64,000 bases of DNA from Chlorops oryzae (GCA_020466095.1 CM035806.1:124113407-124177406), one strand, 5' to 3'. Numbered from the stretch's first letter, positions 1-11,886 are shown. The notes: generated by a model not told the origin, from the sequence alone. Translations and numbers: made by a program.

Positions 1-118
1 GACATTGTCATCGAAAAAAGTGTTATTCATGTTCCAATACATCATCGAAAGTGTATTCGAATTCCCATGACAAAAAAGAAAACAAAAAATAAAAGAACAA
101 AAACAAAACACAAAACCG

Positions 119-343
119 TGTTTCATTTTCATTTCGTATCACTCCCGAACGATGACATTTTCTTGCGAAACAGGAGGTATCCACTCCAATCTCGATGACC
201 AACTGGGGACATGTCCTCTCATGACGGCCAATGCCGCTTGTGTGTAAATTTCATTAGAAAGTTGGTGTAGAAACAGGAGGAGTCGCGGCTCTTATGTCAT
301 GCTGAAATCATTGATGGTTTCACCGGGACTTTTCCTGCTGGGA
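119..343. repeat. Diverged duplication, copy 1
   Basis: About 225 bp that recurs at 16963-17203 in the same orientation. Both copies contain CGTATCACTCC, an ACAGGAGGTATC block, GACGGCCAAT and the stretch ATGCTGAAATCATTGATGG/TTG TTTCACC. The later copy has an extra block of about 20 bp. The first 60 bases of the window also resemble 15901-15960, so the duplication may be longer and interrupted. On the minus strand one frame is collinear between the two copies with no indel over about 170 bp, but this copy has an in-frame TAA where the other reads a sense codon. I do not recognise the encoded peptide. An old segmental duplication or a dispersed repeat would both explain it. Confidence 0.7.
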
Positions 344-776
344 CACAATATACACCCATACACGCTTATGTACATGAATAGATTTTTTTGAGCAACTGAA
401 AAAGAGACGATCAATGCATTGGTGAGCGCAGAGCGTTGAGTGGAGAGAATCGAAAGCCAAAATCTATTCGCGATTTCATTTTCGGTCCATTTGCAAATAA
501 AAATGGAGTATGAGTAAAGTGATGGCGGCGGGTTCGAAGGGTGGGAGTTGATGGAGCGTAGAATGCTGAAACAAAATGGAAAGACTTGAGCAGAGAGGGA
601 GAGAGCGAGAAAATCGCATAAGCTACCGGCAAAATTCGCAACATATGCGAAATTTCGAACAGAATAATAAGCGCGGCAAATCGAAAATAATAATTACAAA
701 TAAACATAAATACCAGAAAATAGAAGAGAAAAGAAATATGAAAACAAAAATCGTTGAAAATATTACGAAACGAAAT
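344..776. other. No gene seen
   Basis: AT-rich sequence with a short purine-rich stretch near 575-615. The open frames here lack any recognisable domain and overlap on both strands, so I call nothing. Confidence 0.6.
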
Positions 777-1460
777 GGCGGGTTGCGGCATCACGAAAGG
801 AATTTTTAAATTTTGCTGATTTTTCCATAAGTGCCATCTAAAAACACTGTGGAGACTAGTTTTTAGATTTTTATTTTGAACAGTCCTTGAAAATCCTTTT
901 TTAATAAGCCTTTTTTCAAAATTTTATATCTCAAAAACTTATTAAGATAAGAAGATGAAACAAACGTTGGTTGATTGCTAATATAACAGGAAATCAAAAA
1001 AAAAAATTTTAATTTTTATACTGAGAAAAATTTTTCCACAAAACTAAAAAGACAATTTTAACAATTTTTTTCAGTGTATTCCCAGTTGGACGCCAATCTA
1101 CAAATTTAAAAATAAAATACCTCTAAGTATTTGCTTTCATTTAAAAAAAAGTTTCATTCAAATTAAATGGCGCAACAGTGAGATATTCAAAAAATTACAA
1201 GTGCACATAGATGCTCTAGTAGATACTAATATCCAGTAAAAATGTACGAAAATGATACCAAAACACATTACTCATACGGCATGTTTTTAAAAATTGAATA
1301 TCTCCAGAAATAATTAAGATAGAAAGATGAAACAAACGGTGATTTATTGTTAATAAAACAAAAAACTAATCTCTACAGTGTTTTGAGAGGGCACCTATCG
1401 AAAAATCAACAAAATTTAAAAATTCCTTTCATGATGCCACATGCCTTTGCTTAACCCGCC
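777..1460. mobile_element. MITE with long terminal inverted repeats
   Basis: The stretch from GCGGCATCACGAAAGG (785) through about 860 is matched in inverted orientation by about 1370-1441, which ends CCTTTCATGATGCCAC. The match covers roughly 75 bp and includes the ATTTTTAAATTTTG and AACACTGT blocks. An outer GGCGGGTT (777-784) pairs with AACCCGCC (1453-1460), so the true ends may lie there. The interior is AT-rich without coding capacity. Target-site duplication is not clear, so the superfamily is open. Confidence 0.7.
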
Positions 1461-1551
1461 AGACCCTTTGAGAGACGAACCCAACCGAATCGAACCGCAC
1501 CGCCAACAAAACTAATCGCGATGTATTTGCATACGATTTCGCACACATACT

Positions 1552-1553
<2 letters not shown>

Positions 1554-1624
<71 letters not shown>
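1554..1624. repeat. (TG)n microsatellite
   Basis: About 35 uninterrupted TG units. The apparent polyHis-Thr frame through it is an artefact of the repeat. Confidence 0.97.
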
Positions 1625-1625
<1 letters not shown>

Positions 1626-2420
1626 CTGCCTGTATGAATGTAGTTGGGGCGCTCCAAGTCCATATGTTAGTCGTTTAGCCGGTGTTTTTATTTAAAAAAC
1701 AAAATTTTTTTTTTCAAATTCGACGCTCAGAGACATGATTTTGAAAATATGTATTTATATATTTATTTATTTTATTTATTTTTTTCGTTTATTTAATTTT
1801 CATTTGGCCTAATGAATTTTATTACTCAATAATAGAAAGAACAAAAATCATTGAGCCTACGAGTTTCCCTTGCACCCCAGGCGTCCGTTAGGCAGTCACC
1901 GTAGTTGGCGAAATCGACTGGCCGCTCGTGTCGTGTTCCGCTTCGACCACGACGTTTGTGCGCAGTTACACAGCCAAAAAAAGTTTCACATTGGAGCAAT
2001 GGAGCATGCAAGAGAAAGTTTAACGCTTTGTCGCATTTCAAAAGGGTTGAAATTATGACGGCGTCGGCGCGGGGAGGGACACGGGCTGGGAGACGTACAT
2101 ATGCCGCCTGGAAGGATGTCATTATGGAGATAGAGAAAAAATTTTTCATTTATTCCATTGTTCGTGTCATTTTTGTTATTATAACACAGATGTGACGTCA
2201 CAAGAGAATCAAGAAAATTTTGACAGAAAGTTGATTAAGCCTTTTTCAAATTTCTCTAGCAGTTACAAACGTGTTTATTTTACTATTGACTGGTTAGGAA
2301 TTTCTCAGTTTTCTCAGCTGGTATTTGGCATTTGACGTTTTGGTATCCGACATTCAATAATAAGCATGTTCCACTGTACATCAAAATTATGCGTGAAAAC
2401 TCCTTAAAAAACGGGGAAAC
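1625..2420. other. No gene seen
   Basis: AT-rich with a more GC-balanced island at about 1855-2115. Overlapping short frames occur on both strands in the island but show no recognisable domain, signal or repeat match. Confidence 0.5.
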
Positions 2421-2610
2421 CAAGTGAGGGTGTCATAGTAAAGAGTATTTGGGACGTTTCCCCCCAAGGAAAGCAGAAAAACTACGGTTTATTTTTTTGG
2501 ATCTTTTAACTGCCCTATAGAGACCACACCCTCTGAGACAAATTATTTAGGGAATTTTCATGAGCATAAGGCAATCAACTTCATTAGGCGATTTCTTTGC
2601 ATTCCCATTT

Positions 2611-2642
<32 letters not shown>

Positions 2643-2965
2643 GAAAGATCGAATCTTCGAAAAGCGCCCTCTTGCCATGACCACTATTCTAATTTTTGTA
2701 TATCACATCGAAGTCTTAAAAATAAGCTGAAAATTGAAATTGAATTTCCAAAAACAAAAGGTCTCAGAGAAATCAGATTTCAGAGCAGTTTTTGTGAGCC
2801 TATTTCCGGAGGTAGCTGCCCTTGAAAATGGACCATTCCCCAGCTCGCTTTACCGTATTCCTGTCTGCAACACAACGCCATCGTTAAGAAAACTGTATAG
2901 GCAAAGTTAGAAGGACGGAGGGACTACGAACGGACATGGCTAAATCGATTTATACAGTCATATAC
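2421..2965 (+). repeat. Dispersed family A, diverged copy
   Basis: Begins CAAGTGAGGGTGTCATAGT, a variant of the family A 5' end. It retains AAAAGCGCCCTCTTGCCA, CAGAGCAGTTTTTGTGA, a GGAGGTA block and, near 2935, ACGGACATGGCTAAATCGA, all in family order. A 25-nt T tract interrupts it at about 2618-2642. The 3' hairpin is missing or decayed. Confidence 0.7.
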
Positions 2966-3026
2966 AGAAATACAGTCTCTAGCGTCGACCAAGACGAACA
3001 CTCACTCAACGCACAACATTCGAGAT

Positions 3027-3177
3027 CAGTGTTGCCATTTTAACGATTTTAAGGCCAAATTAAACTATGCAGAATTTTTAATATTTTTTTAGCGTGAAAA
3101 TATTCGTCTTGGATTTTATTTAAGCCTTTTATTTGAACGGTTAAAGTCTCTTCTGCGAAAAAGTTCTGGCAACACTG
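3027..3177. mobile_element. Short hAT-like MITE
   Basis: Perfect inverted ends CAGTGTTGCCA and TGGCAACACTG, 151 bp apart. The flanks TTCGAGAT and CTCAAGAC are compatible with a decayed 8-bp duplication. CAGTG-type ends and 8-bp duplications are typical of hAT elements. Non-coding. Confidence 0.65.
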
Positions 3178-3494
3178 CTCAAGACTCACATCGTCAAATT
3201 GGAGTTTTCACTGCACAAAGATTTATTTTTGGTGAAAGGGTTTTCCATACTCACCGTTCGAAAGTTTTATTTGAATTTCCGAAACTGCGCCGTGGATATC
3301 CTTTTCGAATTCTCATTTATTTGCCATCCAAAAATTAAATAAATAAATGTCTGAAATATAAAAGAAAAATGGCGGTTTGAATCGTGTAGAAATATATACA
3401 TATATAGGTACATATACATAATGGTTTTTTTTATCATACAGTAATGCCCTTTCCCCCAAAATTCCGGAACGGTTTAAGGTTTAAAACTAATGCA

Positions 3495-3577
3495 CAGTGA
3501 AATATTTACTTGCGGACAGCTCCCATAAGCAGACAAAAAAGCCGCAACAGGGTGTCCACTTATGGGAGATTTCACAG
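3495..3577. mobile_element. Tiny palindromic element, pogo-like ends
   Basis: CAGTGAAAT...GCGGACA faces TGTCCACTTATGGGAG...ATTTCACAG, giving an 83-bp near-palindrome followed by TA. The ends resemble those of the element at 10567-10709. Pogo/Tigger-type ends are likely but unproven. Confidence 0.45.
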
Positions 3578-3846
3578 TAAATTAAAGATTTTCAAAAATA
3601 GTCCCATCATGTGTAAATAATATTGACATATGGGGAAGAAGAGAGGGTCCACGCAAGGACATGAAGCTAGCTAACTATAATTTCTCTTCGATTTTTAATT
3701 TCCAATAAAAATTTAAATTAATAACAAACATAGAAATCAAAGTATGGCAGCACCTTTTGTTCTTTCTCAAGGAATTTGAACGATTTTACCATACAATACG
3801 ATTTTACTAAAAGAAGCGAAAGCAAGCAAAGTGTATATATCATTAA

Positions 3847-3962
3847 GGCCCGATTTCAACAAGCTTTTTAAATAAAACTTAAATGAAAATTAACTTTTTT
3901 ATATGAAACTTGACAGTGTGTTTCATTAAAGTTTCATTTAAATAGCTTGATGCCATCGGGCC
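3847..3962. mobile_element. MITE with TAA target duplication
   Basis: Ends GGCCCGAT... and ...ATCGGGCC, with AAGC and GCTT further in, flanked on both sides by TAA (3844-3846 and 3963-3965). A 3-bp TWA duplication with GGGC-rich ends suggests the PIF/Harbinger superfamily. 116 bp, non-coding. Confidence 0.6.
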
Positions 3963-3965
3963 TAA

Positions 3966-4949
3966 TTGAGAGAGGAAAATGTGTAAATTAATTAAAAATT
4001 TTGTGCGGTATTTAAGGGACAGATGGAAGGTGGATGTTCAAAGCGGTGAAACCTCTCCATAGAATGTAACAGTGGCATAGCGAGGCATGGGACCACAATG
4101 GTGGAAATTCCGCCCTTTTCCCCGCCCTAATTAAAAAGACCTTTCTACAGTTGCAAACATGATTCGCGAATGCGAATGCAAATGCGATTATCTGTCGTCG
4201 ATATTCGCGAATGTTGAGTTTTAAATTAAGCGCGACTTATCTATTCTTTGGTATTGACAGCTGACGTGCCATGTAAACCCCACATATTTTTTGTTAGAGT
4301 GTTGCCCAATGATCCAAAAAAAGAAGTTATTTTATTAATCTGTTTTCGTAAGGAAAATAAATTTTAATTTGTTCTCTAAGCCTTTTTTTAAAATAACTTT
4401 TAAATATTGTTTTGAAATCTACAAATCAATACACATATCAAATCAATCAACATAAAATAAACATCACTATATATCCTATATATATTTCCTATATATATAT
4501 CTATCTATGTATATATCCTGCTCGAAAATTTCTGGAGAAAATTCCATATGGAATTTCGCTAATCGTAAGAGCCCACGTAAAATTTTACCCATGTGTATAA
4601 CAATCCGCAACGCAGAGTTTTCACTGTGCCGAGTTACGAATCACATATTTATATGTACAAAAAAAAAAGTTCTTCCTATCCATTTTTAGACTCGAGAAAT
4701 CACTTACCCAACTCTCTGAAATCTCTAGTTTTTAAATACAGTCAAACATCCAGAAATCTAATAACTCTGTAGGAAGAGTGGGGTCAATTGGGGTCCTAGA
4801 AGAAGTTGTCGTGTACAGGAAAAAGAACTAGTGCGCGAGTAGAGACACGGACAGTAGAACCTAGCTAGCATGGCATGATGAACGAGGCGACTACAGTTCA
4901 ATTTTGTTCACATATTAATCTAATATGTTTGCTACACGTGAGTCAAAAA
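3966..4949. other. No gene seen
   Basis: AT-rich DNA with TATATA runs at about 4470-4515. A motif GTGGCATAGCGAGGC near 4072 resembles a transposon terminus seen again near 11887, but no partner end is evident. Confidence 0.5.
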
Positions 4950-5020
4950 GATCCGTGACGTAGTGGATAGCGTATTCGCTTGGCAATCTGAAGGGCTCGC
5001 GTTCGATTCCTGTTGCTGGC
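4950..5020 (+). repeat. tRNA-like (SINE-type) sequence
   Basis: A-box-like TGACGTAGTGG (4956-4966) and B-box-like GTTCGATTCC (5001-5010) at tRNA spacing. The arms do not fold into a clean cloverleaf, so this is a tRNA-derived repeat head or decayed pseudogene, not a tRNA gene. It faces the minus-strand tRNA-like sequence at 5229-5294. Confidence 0.55.
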
Positions 5021-5228
5021 GAAAAAATGTGGAGAAATGGTAATATTCGGAAAAATCAAAAAGTTTGATGGAAAACCAAGTCTTCGCCAATATTGTCTCA
5101 GAAATTTGCGCAAAAATTTGCTCTAAATTTCCTACCATTTTGAAACCGTTCTTTTTTTTTGTTGCTTTTTATTCCTCTGAGGATTTCAATTTTAACTGCT
5201 AATGAAAGAAAAACTCGGCGTTTGCTTG

Positions 5229-5294
5229 GCCGGGGAATTGAAGCTGGGCCCTTCGAATTGTGAGGTGCACGTGCTACGCTGTGAGCTACGACAG
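5229..5294 (-). repeat. tRNA-like (SINE-type) sequence
   Basis: On the minus strand a GTAGCTCACAGCGTAGCAC A-box-like region is followed by CTTCAATTCCCCGG resembling a B box. No cloverleaf can be drawn with confidence. Confidence 0.5.
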
Positions 5295-5411
5295 ATCGGG
5301 CAGGTCCCTCCTCTATTTACCTAGTATGTATAGCAAACGTACTGAATAGGCCCTGTTGCTTCTACTTCTGCAGTAGTTCAATTTCCTACAGGGAACCTAT
5401 AACTTGAACTG

Positions 5412-5945
5412 ATGCCTAAAATCCAACATTGCGAGAGCCCGATGCAAGAGCGCGAGACGAGACGCACACAAAATTCAATACATTCAATCACATGGGTCAA
5501 GCTCCAATGTATCGCACTGCGAGACCTCGTAGCGAGAAAATTTTGAAAAATTTTTATATTTCTCGTCGCGAGGCAATTTGACAGGTTAATGATGTAGCTA
5601 TTTTTGAGTACTCCTATTGGCTACTCGTTTAAACTAATAAAAACAAAAACTGTTTACTGTTCCGTGAAAAAGAGCTTTTAGAATATTTCGCGAGCTTCGG
5701 TTCATTTTGAAAACTTTTTGAAAATTTCGAATTAAAATTTAAACTCAAGAGATAGCGTATAATTTTTATGAGTACTCCGTACTCGTTAGTTTGGTACTTG
5801 GTTCAAATATTGCATAACTAGAAGCGAAATTATGCTATCATCTGCGTGACGCAAAACTCTCATTGGAGATTGAAATGCGTCACGCAAAACATTTTCGTGA
5901 CGTCGCGCCCTCTCGCATCGGGCGCTCGCAATGTTGGATTTTGGG
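5412..5945. mobile_element. MITE with ~45-bp inverted repeats
   Basis: AAAATCCAACATTGCGAGAG... at the left faces ...CTCGCAATGTTGGATTTT at the right, with further pairing through the CCCGATGC block. Flanks CTTGAACTG (5403-5411) and CTTGAATCG (5946-5954) form an imperfect 9-bp duplication, which would point to the Mutator superfamily. A 107-codon minus-strand frame overlaps the right half but has no recognisable domain. Confidence 0.65.
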
Positions 5946-6148
5946 CTTGAATCGGGTTGCAAAAGCACCCTTTCGGAAATCGGTCGCTCAAGACTAAATC
6001 GTGCATGATGTTTTCGAAGACATCGTTTTATAACCAAGCCGATTTTGAATTTTTCATACGGCATTATAACTAAGCCGATTTTGACATTCTCAATTCGTTT
6101 GGTAATCACGTTCTATGTTGATTTGTTAATATTTTTTAAATAGATTAA

Positions 6149-6609
6149 GGGCCAATATTACCAAGCATATTTAAAAAAATTTTTTAAATTAAAATTTTTT
6201 CAAAATAAATTCCATTTTCAATATCGAAGTTTTTTAAGCATCGAAATTTACGGCAGCACCGTCTACTTCCAGGGCTGTGAGTACATTTGACAGCTGATTA
6301 GATCGTTATTTTTAAAAACGGATTCTTTAAAGAGCCATTCTCACGATTGTTTCGTACTCCAAAATGCTGCTTTGTGACTCCAAATCTTTTGATCCTGTCT
6401 ATCGTATTGTGATATTTCCAAAACTGCATAGTTTTTGAAAATTGTTTCTTTGAATTTTTCTAAATCGAACTCAAATTTGATATCATATTTAAACGCAATG
6501 CCGAGGTGATTTAAAATATTTTAAAATTTTTTTTTAAATTGGAATGGTAAAAACCAAAAGCGGATTTTTGTTTTAAAAAGTTTTTAAATATGCTTGGTAA
6601 TGTTGGCCC
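6149..6609. mobile_element. MITE with TAA target duplication
   Basis: GGGCCAATATTACCAAGCAT at the left and its near-perfect inverse at the right, extended by TTTAAAAA. TAA flanks both sides (6146-6148 and 6610-6612). 461 bp, PIF/Harbinger-like by its 3-bp duplication. Non-coding. Confidence 0.72.
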
Positions 6610-6612
6610 TAA

Positions 6613-7500
6613 AAATAATCAATTATAAATGTATATACATATAATAAATATTACAATGTCATGTTAAATAAGCGTTTTATTGAAATTTTTAAAAAATTTG
6701 TAAGAATTTTTCATGTTTGCATTACGCAAGACCAGTCATGGATGACTTCCTCCACGCATGGAATGCATGACTTCATGAATGACATGTCCTGCAAAGTGTC
6801 GTGCACGAAGCTCGCGACATTTGTATGGATTTTGCATCGACGTCACCTACGCTTTAGTCTTGCAAGTGTCGCCAACGATTTGTTCAAGTCGTGCAGCCAA
6901 CATCGAAGACGGGTGCAAGACTGTGCCAAGAGGGCATATATGTATTGCCAAGGCGAGAGAGGGAGAGAGAGAGAGAAAGAGACAGATAGAGTGAGAAAGA
7001 GAGGGAATCGAAAATAAAGTTTTTCTGAAAAATTGTATACAGTGTGCCTCGGATATAATCATCCTGGATACAAGCATTCCCCGCTTACAGGTATGAACGC
7101 GAATTTGTTCATTTGCCTTAAATTTTCATACAATAAGCACTCCCCGTTTATAAGGACTATTTTTCGTGCATTCTGCACGGTTCTTTTATCCGGTAAATAC
7201 TATACCTATTAGAGACGGACCGTTGTCAGCAAATTTTATATCGCACTAACAAATGTTTAATTCTACTTCTGAGTTACTTTGAATACATATTTGTTAAATA
7301 TTTTGGTGAATTCGGCCGTAAGTTTCCAAAAGTCGAAAAAACTCTTTGAATACTGGTGGTTGGAGTTTTGAAGGTCTGTGGAGGACTTTAATTTTTGTCA
7401 ATCGACTTAGCATTTCAAAGAATTTCTCTAGATATCAATTTTTTCGAAACCGAAACCTTGTGGTCTGTGAAGGTGTAGGAATCAAATATGTATAGCAGTA
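6613..7500. other. No gene seen
   Basis: Contains a relatively GC-rich stretch (6730-6960), a GAGAGA tract at 6955-7000 and, from about 7041, CAGTGTGCCTCGGATATAA, which resembles a pogo-type terminus without an identified partner. Confidence 0.4.
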
Positions 7501-7504
7501 TATT

Positions 7505-7506
<2 letters not shown>

Positions 7507-7537
<31 letters not shown>
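7507..7537. repeat. (TTG)n microsatellite
   Basis: About ten TTG units. The polycysteine frame across it is an artefact. Confidence 0.95.
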
Positions 7538-7538
<1 letters not shown>

Positions 7539-7539
7539 C

Positions 7540-10260
7540 CGAGTTTCTTGTTCCTAGGTGAATATGAATTCATAAAGGGGATTTCGCAATCCGAAAATTA
7601 TTGCCCGTATCTGACCATAGTTTTCTCACCTTTTTTTTTTGTTCCCCTTTACTCCTTCTTTCTTTGCACTTCTTTTCTTCTCTATACTTTTCTTCTCTTA
7701 TTACCCCTTGTATTCTCTTTCCGAGACGTATGCGCTTTGCCGAAAATCAATTTTCGATTTCGGGAGTCGAATGAAGACAAGATTTTCCAAAACCGAAAAA
7801 AACCCAACGAAACGGAACGAAAAAGGCGAAAAAAGAAAATCGGAATTATTCGAAATTCTTCAAAACCCCCAAAAAAAGAAGGAAAATCTCACGCAAACAT
7901 GTTACGACATAATTTTGCAATGTTGCGAATTTTCTTTTTTTCCACTTCCTTTTCCGATATGTATGTATGTATTTTTAGTTTGGATACATATTAAAACGTT
8001 TGCACAGTTACGTTTGTCCACATGCACGAATGTTTGCATATGTACATCGCGTTTCTTCGTATGTACGTACATATGCGTATATCTATGTATGTATGTTTTT
8101 TTGTATTTGTAAGATCTGTTGTTGCTTTTGTTTAGTTTTTAATTTTTTTTTTCTCTTTCTTTTTTCAATTTAGATTCGCAAAAATTCTTTTCTGCACTTT
8201 TTCCCTCGCGAGACTCTCACCGAACCCGAATTCGGTGAAAAAGCGTCGAATTAGAGGAAAACTCAATTTTCATTTTAAAATTTTTTTTAATTTTTTCGAT
8301 TTTTTCAATTTTTTTTTTTCGATTTTTTCCAATTACGAAAACAGAGCCAACACATTCAGCCCACAAAAGGGCGAAGCGAAATGTAACGCGAAGAGAGACG
8401 GGCAAATTACGACACACAAAAAACGGACGCAATCAATGCAATCGTTGTTACCGACGCCTTTTTGTCTTTTTTCACTCTTCTTCTTCTTTTCTTTTTTGTT
8501 CCTTCCTTTCTTTCTTGCTTTCTTCCTTTTCTACCTTTTTTCTCTCTTCAGTTTAATACACCACAGTGCGGTTCAGCGCCCTCTAGCGGCGTGCACTCGC
8601 AACCATTGATGATGTTGTTCTTGATTTCGTTCTCGCTGTTGTTGTTTTTGTTGTCGATGATGCGAATGACAACGGTGCAGCACATTATTAACATGCTGAA
8701 TTAGAAACGAACGGGTTAAGGGCATGGTGCGTAGTCTACAAAGAAACAACAAAAGTAAGAAGGCGCACGTGCGAATTCCTAAAATCCGGGACCGTCAAAC
8801 GCGTCCAAAAGATTTTTTTCAATAATTTTCTCTTATTATTTGTCTTTTTTTTTTATTGTTTTTTATTTAACTTTTATTTTCCAAACGCCCCGCTCGAAGG
8901 TACGAATATTTTAAGTTGATATTTTTTATTAATTTTTTTTTTTTTTTTATTCTTTTCGATTAGTACATTGCAAGCTCCGTTTTATTTTTCTAAGCCCCAC
9001 GAACTATTTCTCATTGACCATCATCAAAATCATCATCACTCTTCCTTCCTCTTCTTCTGCACACGCTTTCCTTTTTCCTCAAAGAAATTCGTTGCGCTTC
9101 CTCTTTTTCATTTTTCTGCTTTTTTTTCTAATTCATTTTTCGATTTTTTTCATTCGCTTTTAGTTCCGGCGATGCGTTTTATGTTTCATTCCTTCTTTTT
9201 TGTTTGCGACAAAAAAAATTGCGATAATTTTTTCGCTTTTCGAAATTAATCTCCTTTTATTTTATATAATTTTTTTTGCTTAATTTTTCACGTTTGGTTC
9301 TTCATTGCGATGAATGTTTTTTCCTCCATTTTTTTCCTATTTTTATTTTTTTGGTGCCTTCTTTTCTTTAATTGAGTTTTTGCTTTTTTGTGCGCTGCCT
9401 GCTGCCTGCTGAATATGCTGTCTGAGGAATCAAAGGAAAAAAAAGAAAGAACGCCGCCGCGCTTTGTGTATGAATGACCGAAACGAGTGAGCGACCAAAC
9501 GAACGCCGATGTACGACTGACGATTTCAACGACGGCACCAAACGCCGAACGCATGCCAAAAATAAAAATGTATCTCTGCTCCAAATGAGAGTTTAGAGCA
9601 ACAAGACATACAACAACAACAACAACAACAACAACACAAACTATAAAAACAACAACAACGACGACAAGTCAAAACGACCAAAATTATCAACTACGGCAAG
9701 AACAACACGAACACTAAAACAAGAAATATGGAGACCAGCGAACAAACGAGCGAGGGACCGACCGACCGCGCAACGAGCGAGCCTAAACTTTCGGTAAAGC
9801 CAGTTTTTGTTTTGCGAATTTTCGCCCCACCAACTCCGGTTGCCATGTTTTTTTTTTGCATACATATGTTTTCCGCTCTCTACTCGGCGCGTCGCTCTAC
9901 AAAAACAGAAATCAAAAAAACCACAAACTAAGCAAACGCTCACACACACTCACGGAAGAGCCCCACAATTGCATTAGTATTAGCACACGAGTTAGCCGAA
10001 TTGCACACAGAAGATAAAAAAAAAAAACGAGAATTGAGAGCGGGTGAGCCAAAGGAAGAACCGGAGAGCAAGAGAGCGCATGAATCAAGCCGGCATTTCT
10101 CCCCAAAGACACCCACACAAGTGTGTCAAAAATCATAGATAAGCACTAATACAATTTAGAATGTGCGAAATGGCTCGCCCTTCTCTCTCGCTCGCTCGCT
10201 CGCTGCGTGGCTCTCCATTTGGCTATCTTTCTCTCGGCAAACGGTCGCGACTCCATTCAA
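7540..10260. other. Low-complexity pyrimidine-rich region; no gene seen
   Basis: Long T-rich and TTCTTT-rich stretches (7620-8560, 8800-9370), then CAA-rich DNA around 9611-9720 with a (CAA)n run at 9611-9636. A TATA-like ACTATAAAAAC occurs near 9641. The frames here are composition artefacts. The balanced stretch at 9440-9560 and the CAA-rich stretch resemble fly 5' untranslated regions, but there is no start-codon context or splice evidence strong enough to call a gene. Confidence 0.4.
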
Positions 10261-10566
10261 TAAGTATTGCACTCACACTCATTCTTCTGTGTTTTGAGTG
10301 CTTTTCATATGCGGCATGGCTCATTGCAATTTAGCGCCAAACTCAATTCTCAAATGCGCACGATTTCTATAATAGAAAACAGTTTCATTCTGCAATATTC
10401 CGGGGAACTTGCGACAGCGATGGTAATAATTTGGCTAAGAAACTGTTCTATGGAATAATTTGGCTAAGAAACTGGTGTATGGAATAATAATAGACTTTCA
10501 AGGCTCTCCACATCGGACATATTGATACAAGCTTGAAAAGTTTTATAACAATATTATTGCACTATA

Positions 10567-10709
10567 CAGTGTACGCTCTCTTAAGTGGACAGCTACAGGA
10601 CCGAAAAAATGTGTCCGCTTAAGAAGAAACTATTTGAGAAGCAGGAACACTAGAGCATTGCCAAAAACTGTCCGTTTAAGAGGAGTGTCCGCAAGGAGAG
10701 ATAACACTG
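10567..10709. mobile_element. Short pogo-like MITE
   Basis: CAGTGTACGCTCTCTTAAGT at the left faces ...AGGAGAGATAACACTG at the right. The ends share CAGTGT, CTCTC and GGACA in inverted order, with TA on both flanks. Internal GTCCGCTTAAGA and GTCCGTTTAAGA repeat the terminal word. TA duplication and CAGTG ends fit the Tc1/mariner-pogo group. 143 bp, non-coding. Confidence 0.6.
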
Positions 10710-10769
10710 TAGTCTCTTTCTTTTTGCGCATATAATGGGTGACTTACTTTAATTTTTGTGAATTGGAAA

Positions 10770-11759
10770 CAAGAAATAAAATCACAGGTTTGTCCTGTGT
10801 AATGGTTTCATTGGAATGCATGATGCTCGCGTGTTGAGGCAAAGTCCTATGTTTCAAAAGCTCAGCAACCGACAAAATGTCCTGCTTACATCGGAAAACC
10901 ACATTATTGAAGACTCTGCGTAGGGTTGCCATACGTACTGTTTTAAACAGTACATGTATGTTTAAAGTCTGTTTTTGACACAACACCAAAACAGTACGAC
11001 AAAATACATTTTTGATAATGTACTGTTTTATTTACTGTTTTATTGTTTGTTCCAAGTTATACTTTTTGTAAAAAAAAAACACAGCCAGGCTGAATTTTTT
11101 TAAAATTCTTGCGCTCTGTACTGCTCGTGTAATTCTAATTTGTAAGAGTTTCTGGCAACACTGTGTGCGACAGCGATTTCATTTTGTTTTAAACATCGAA
11201 CAGATATACGGCTTTCTGGCGACGTTTCATTCTTAAACCTTTAAATCAAGCACTAAGAAAGTATTTCGTTACAATGGAAGGTCTTATTAGTAGCTCGATG
11301 TTTCAAGCGATGAAATTGAAAACATCGCAGCAATCGGGATTATTGAATGTATTTCAATAAAAATGTACTGTTTTTTAATTGTACTGTTATTTTCAATGTA
11401 CTGTTTTGTCAATTTCAAATCTGGCAACCCTGAACTCTGCGTACCCTGTTATGTTTAACCATTTGACATCTCTTCGGGACAACGGACACTTGCGTAGAGA
11501 TCAGGTGCGATATAACATAAAATTTATTGCAATACGATTTATAATCGAGCGGGCTTTCGCAATGCTCAAAAGCAAATTCAGACGACTGAAATTCCTTGGT
11601 GTATCTAATCAGAATCGGGCAAATCAAATTATAAGTGCTGCTTGTATGCTTCATAATTTCATTCTCACCAACCAACATGAAGAGTATATTGGTACCCTTA
11701 GTGTCATCTTTGATACAGTCGATGCCAGCAAAAGTAAAGCGCAACCGAATTATGCTTAA
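10770..11759 (+). pseudogene. Harbinger-type transposase remnant (C-terminal half)
   Basis: The reading frame before the insert at 10921 gives a GFIGMHDARVLRQSPMF segment, and the frame after it continues with DSAYPVMF, RDNGHL, FIIERAFAMLK and ACMLHNF. These are hallmark motifs of the PIF/Harbinger (DDE superfamily 4, HARBI1-like) transposase. D in MHDARV and E in IERAFAML would be the second and third catalytic residues. The first aspartate and the N-terminus are absent, and a stop lies just upstream of the first segment. The frame is split by a 513-bp hAT-like MITE; the two flanks are in register once the insert and one duplication copy are discounted. Presumably non-functional. No clear element ends were found. 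Confidence 0.8.
10921..11433. mobile_element. hAT-like MITE inserted in transposase frame
   Basis: Ends TAGGGTTGCCA and TGGCAACCCTGA, flanked by the 8-bp duplication ACTCTGCG (10913-10920 and 11434-11441). Near both ends GTACTGTTTT or a close variant is repeated (left: about 10935, 10945, 11019-11045; right: 11363-11410). Inside, a short frame beginning ATGGAAGGTCTTATTAG (11275) ends TTTCAATAA and could be a relic of a transposase gene. The repeated subterminal word is probably the binding site for the mobilising transposase. Confidence 0.85.
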
Positions 11760-11886
11760 AAACTCAAAAACAAAATTAAAAATGAAGGAAATTTGTGAAT
11801 GTACGCTAGACAAAAACGCAATGGGAGTTGCGGATTAGTTCGGAGTTCTGTTCCGCTTTTCGTGCGAAAGCGAAAATCCTTTGGGA

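Noticed and set aside
1451..1663. Minus-strand frame with a long Thr-His run
   Set aside because: It is only the (TG)n repeat read in frame, with no domain.
7488..8609. Overlapping plus-strand frames rich in Phe, Leu and Cys resembling membrane proteins
   Set aside because: They arise from TTG, TTC and T-rich low-complexity DNA. Both alternative frames are equally open, so there is no coding signal.
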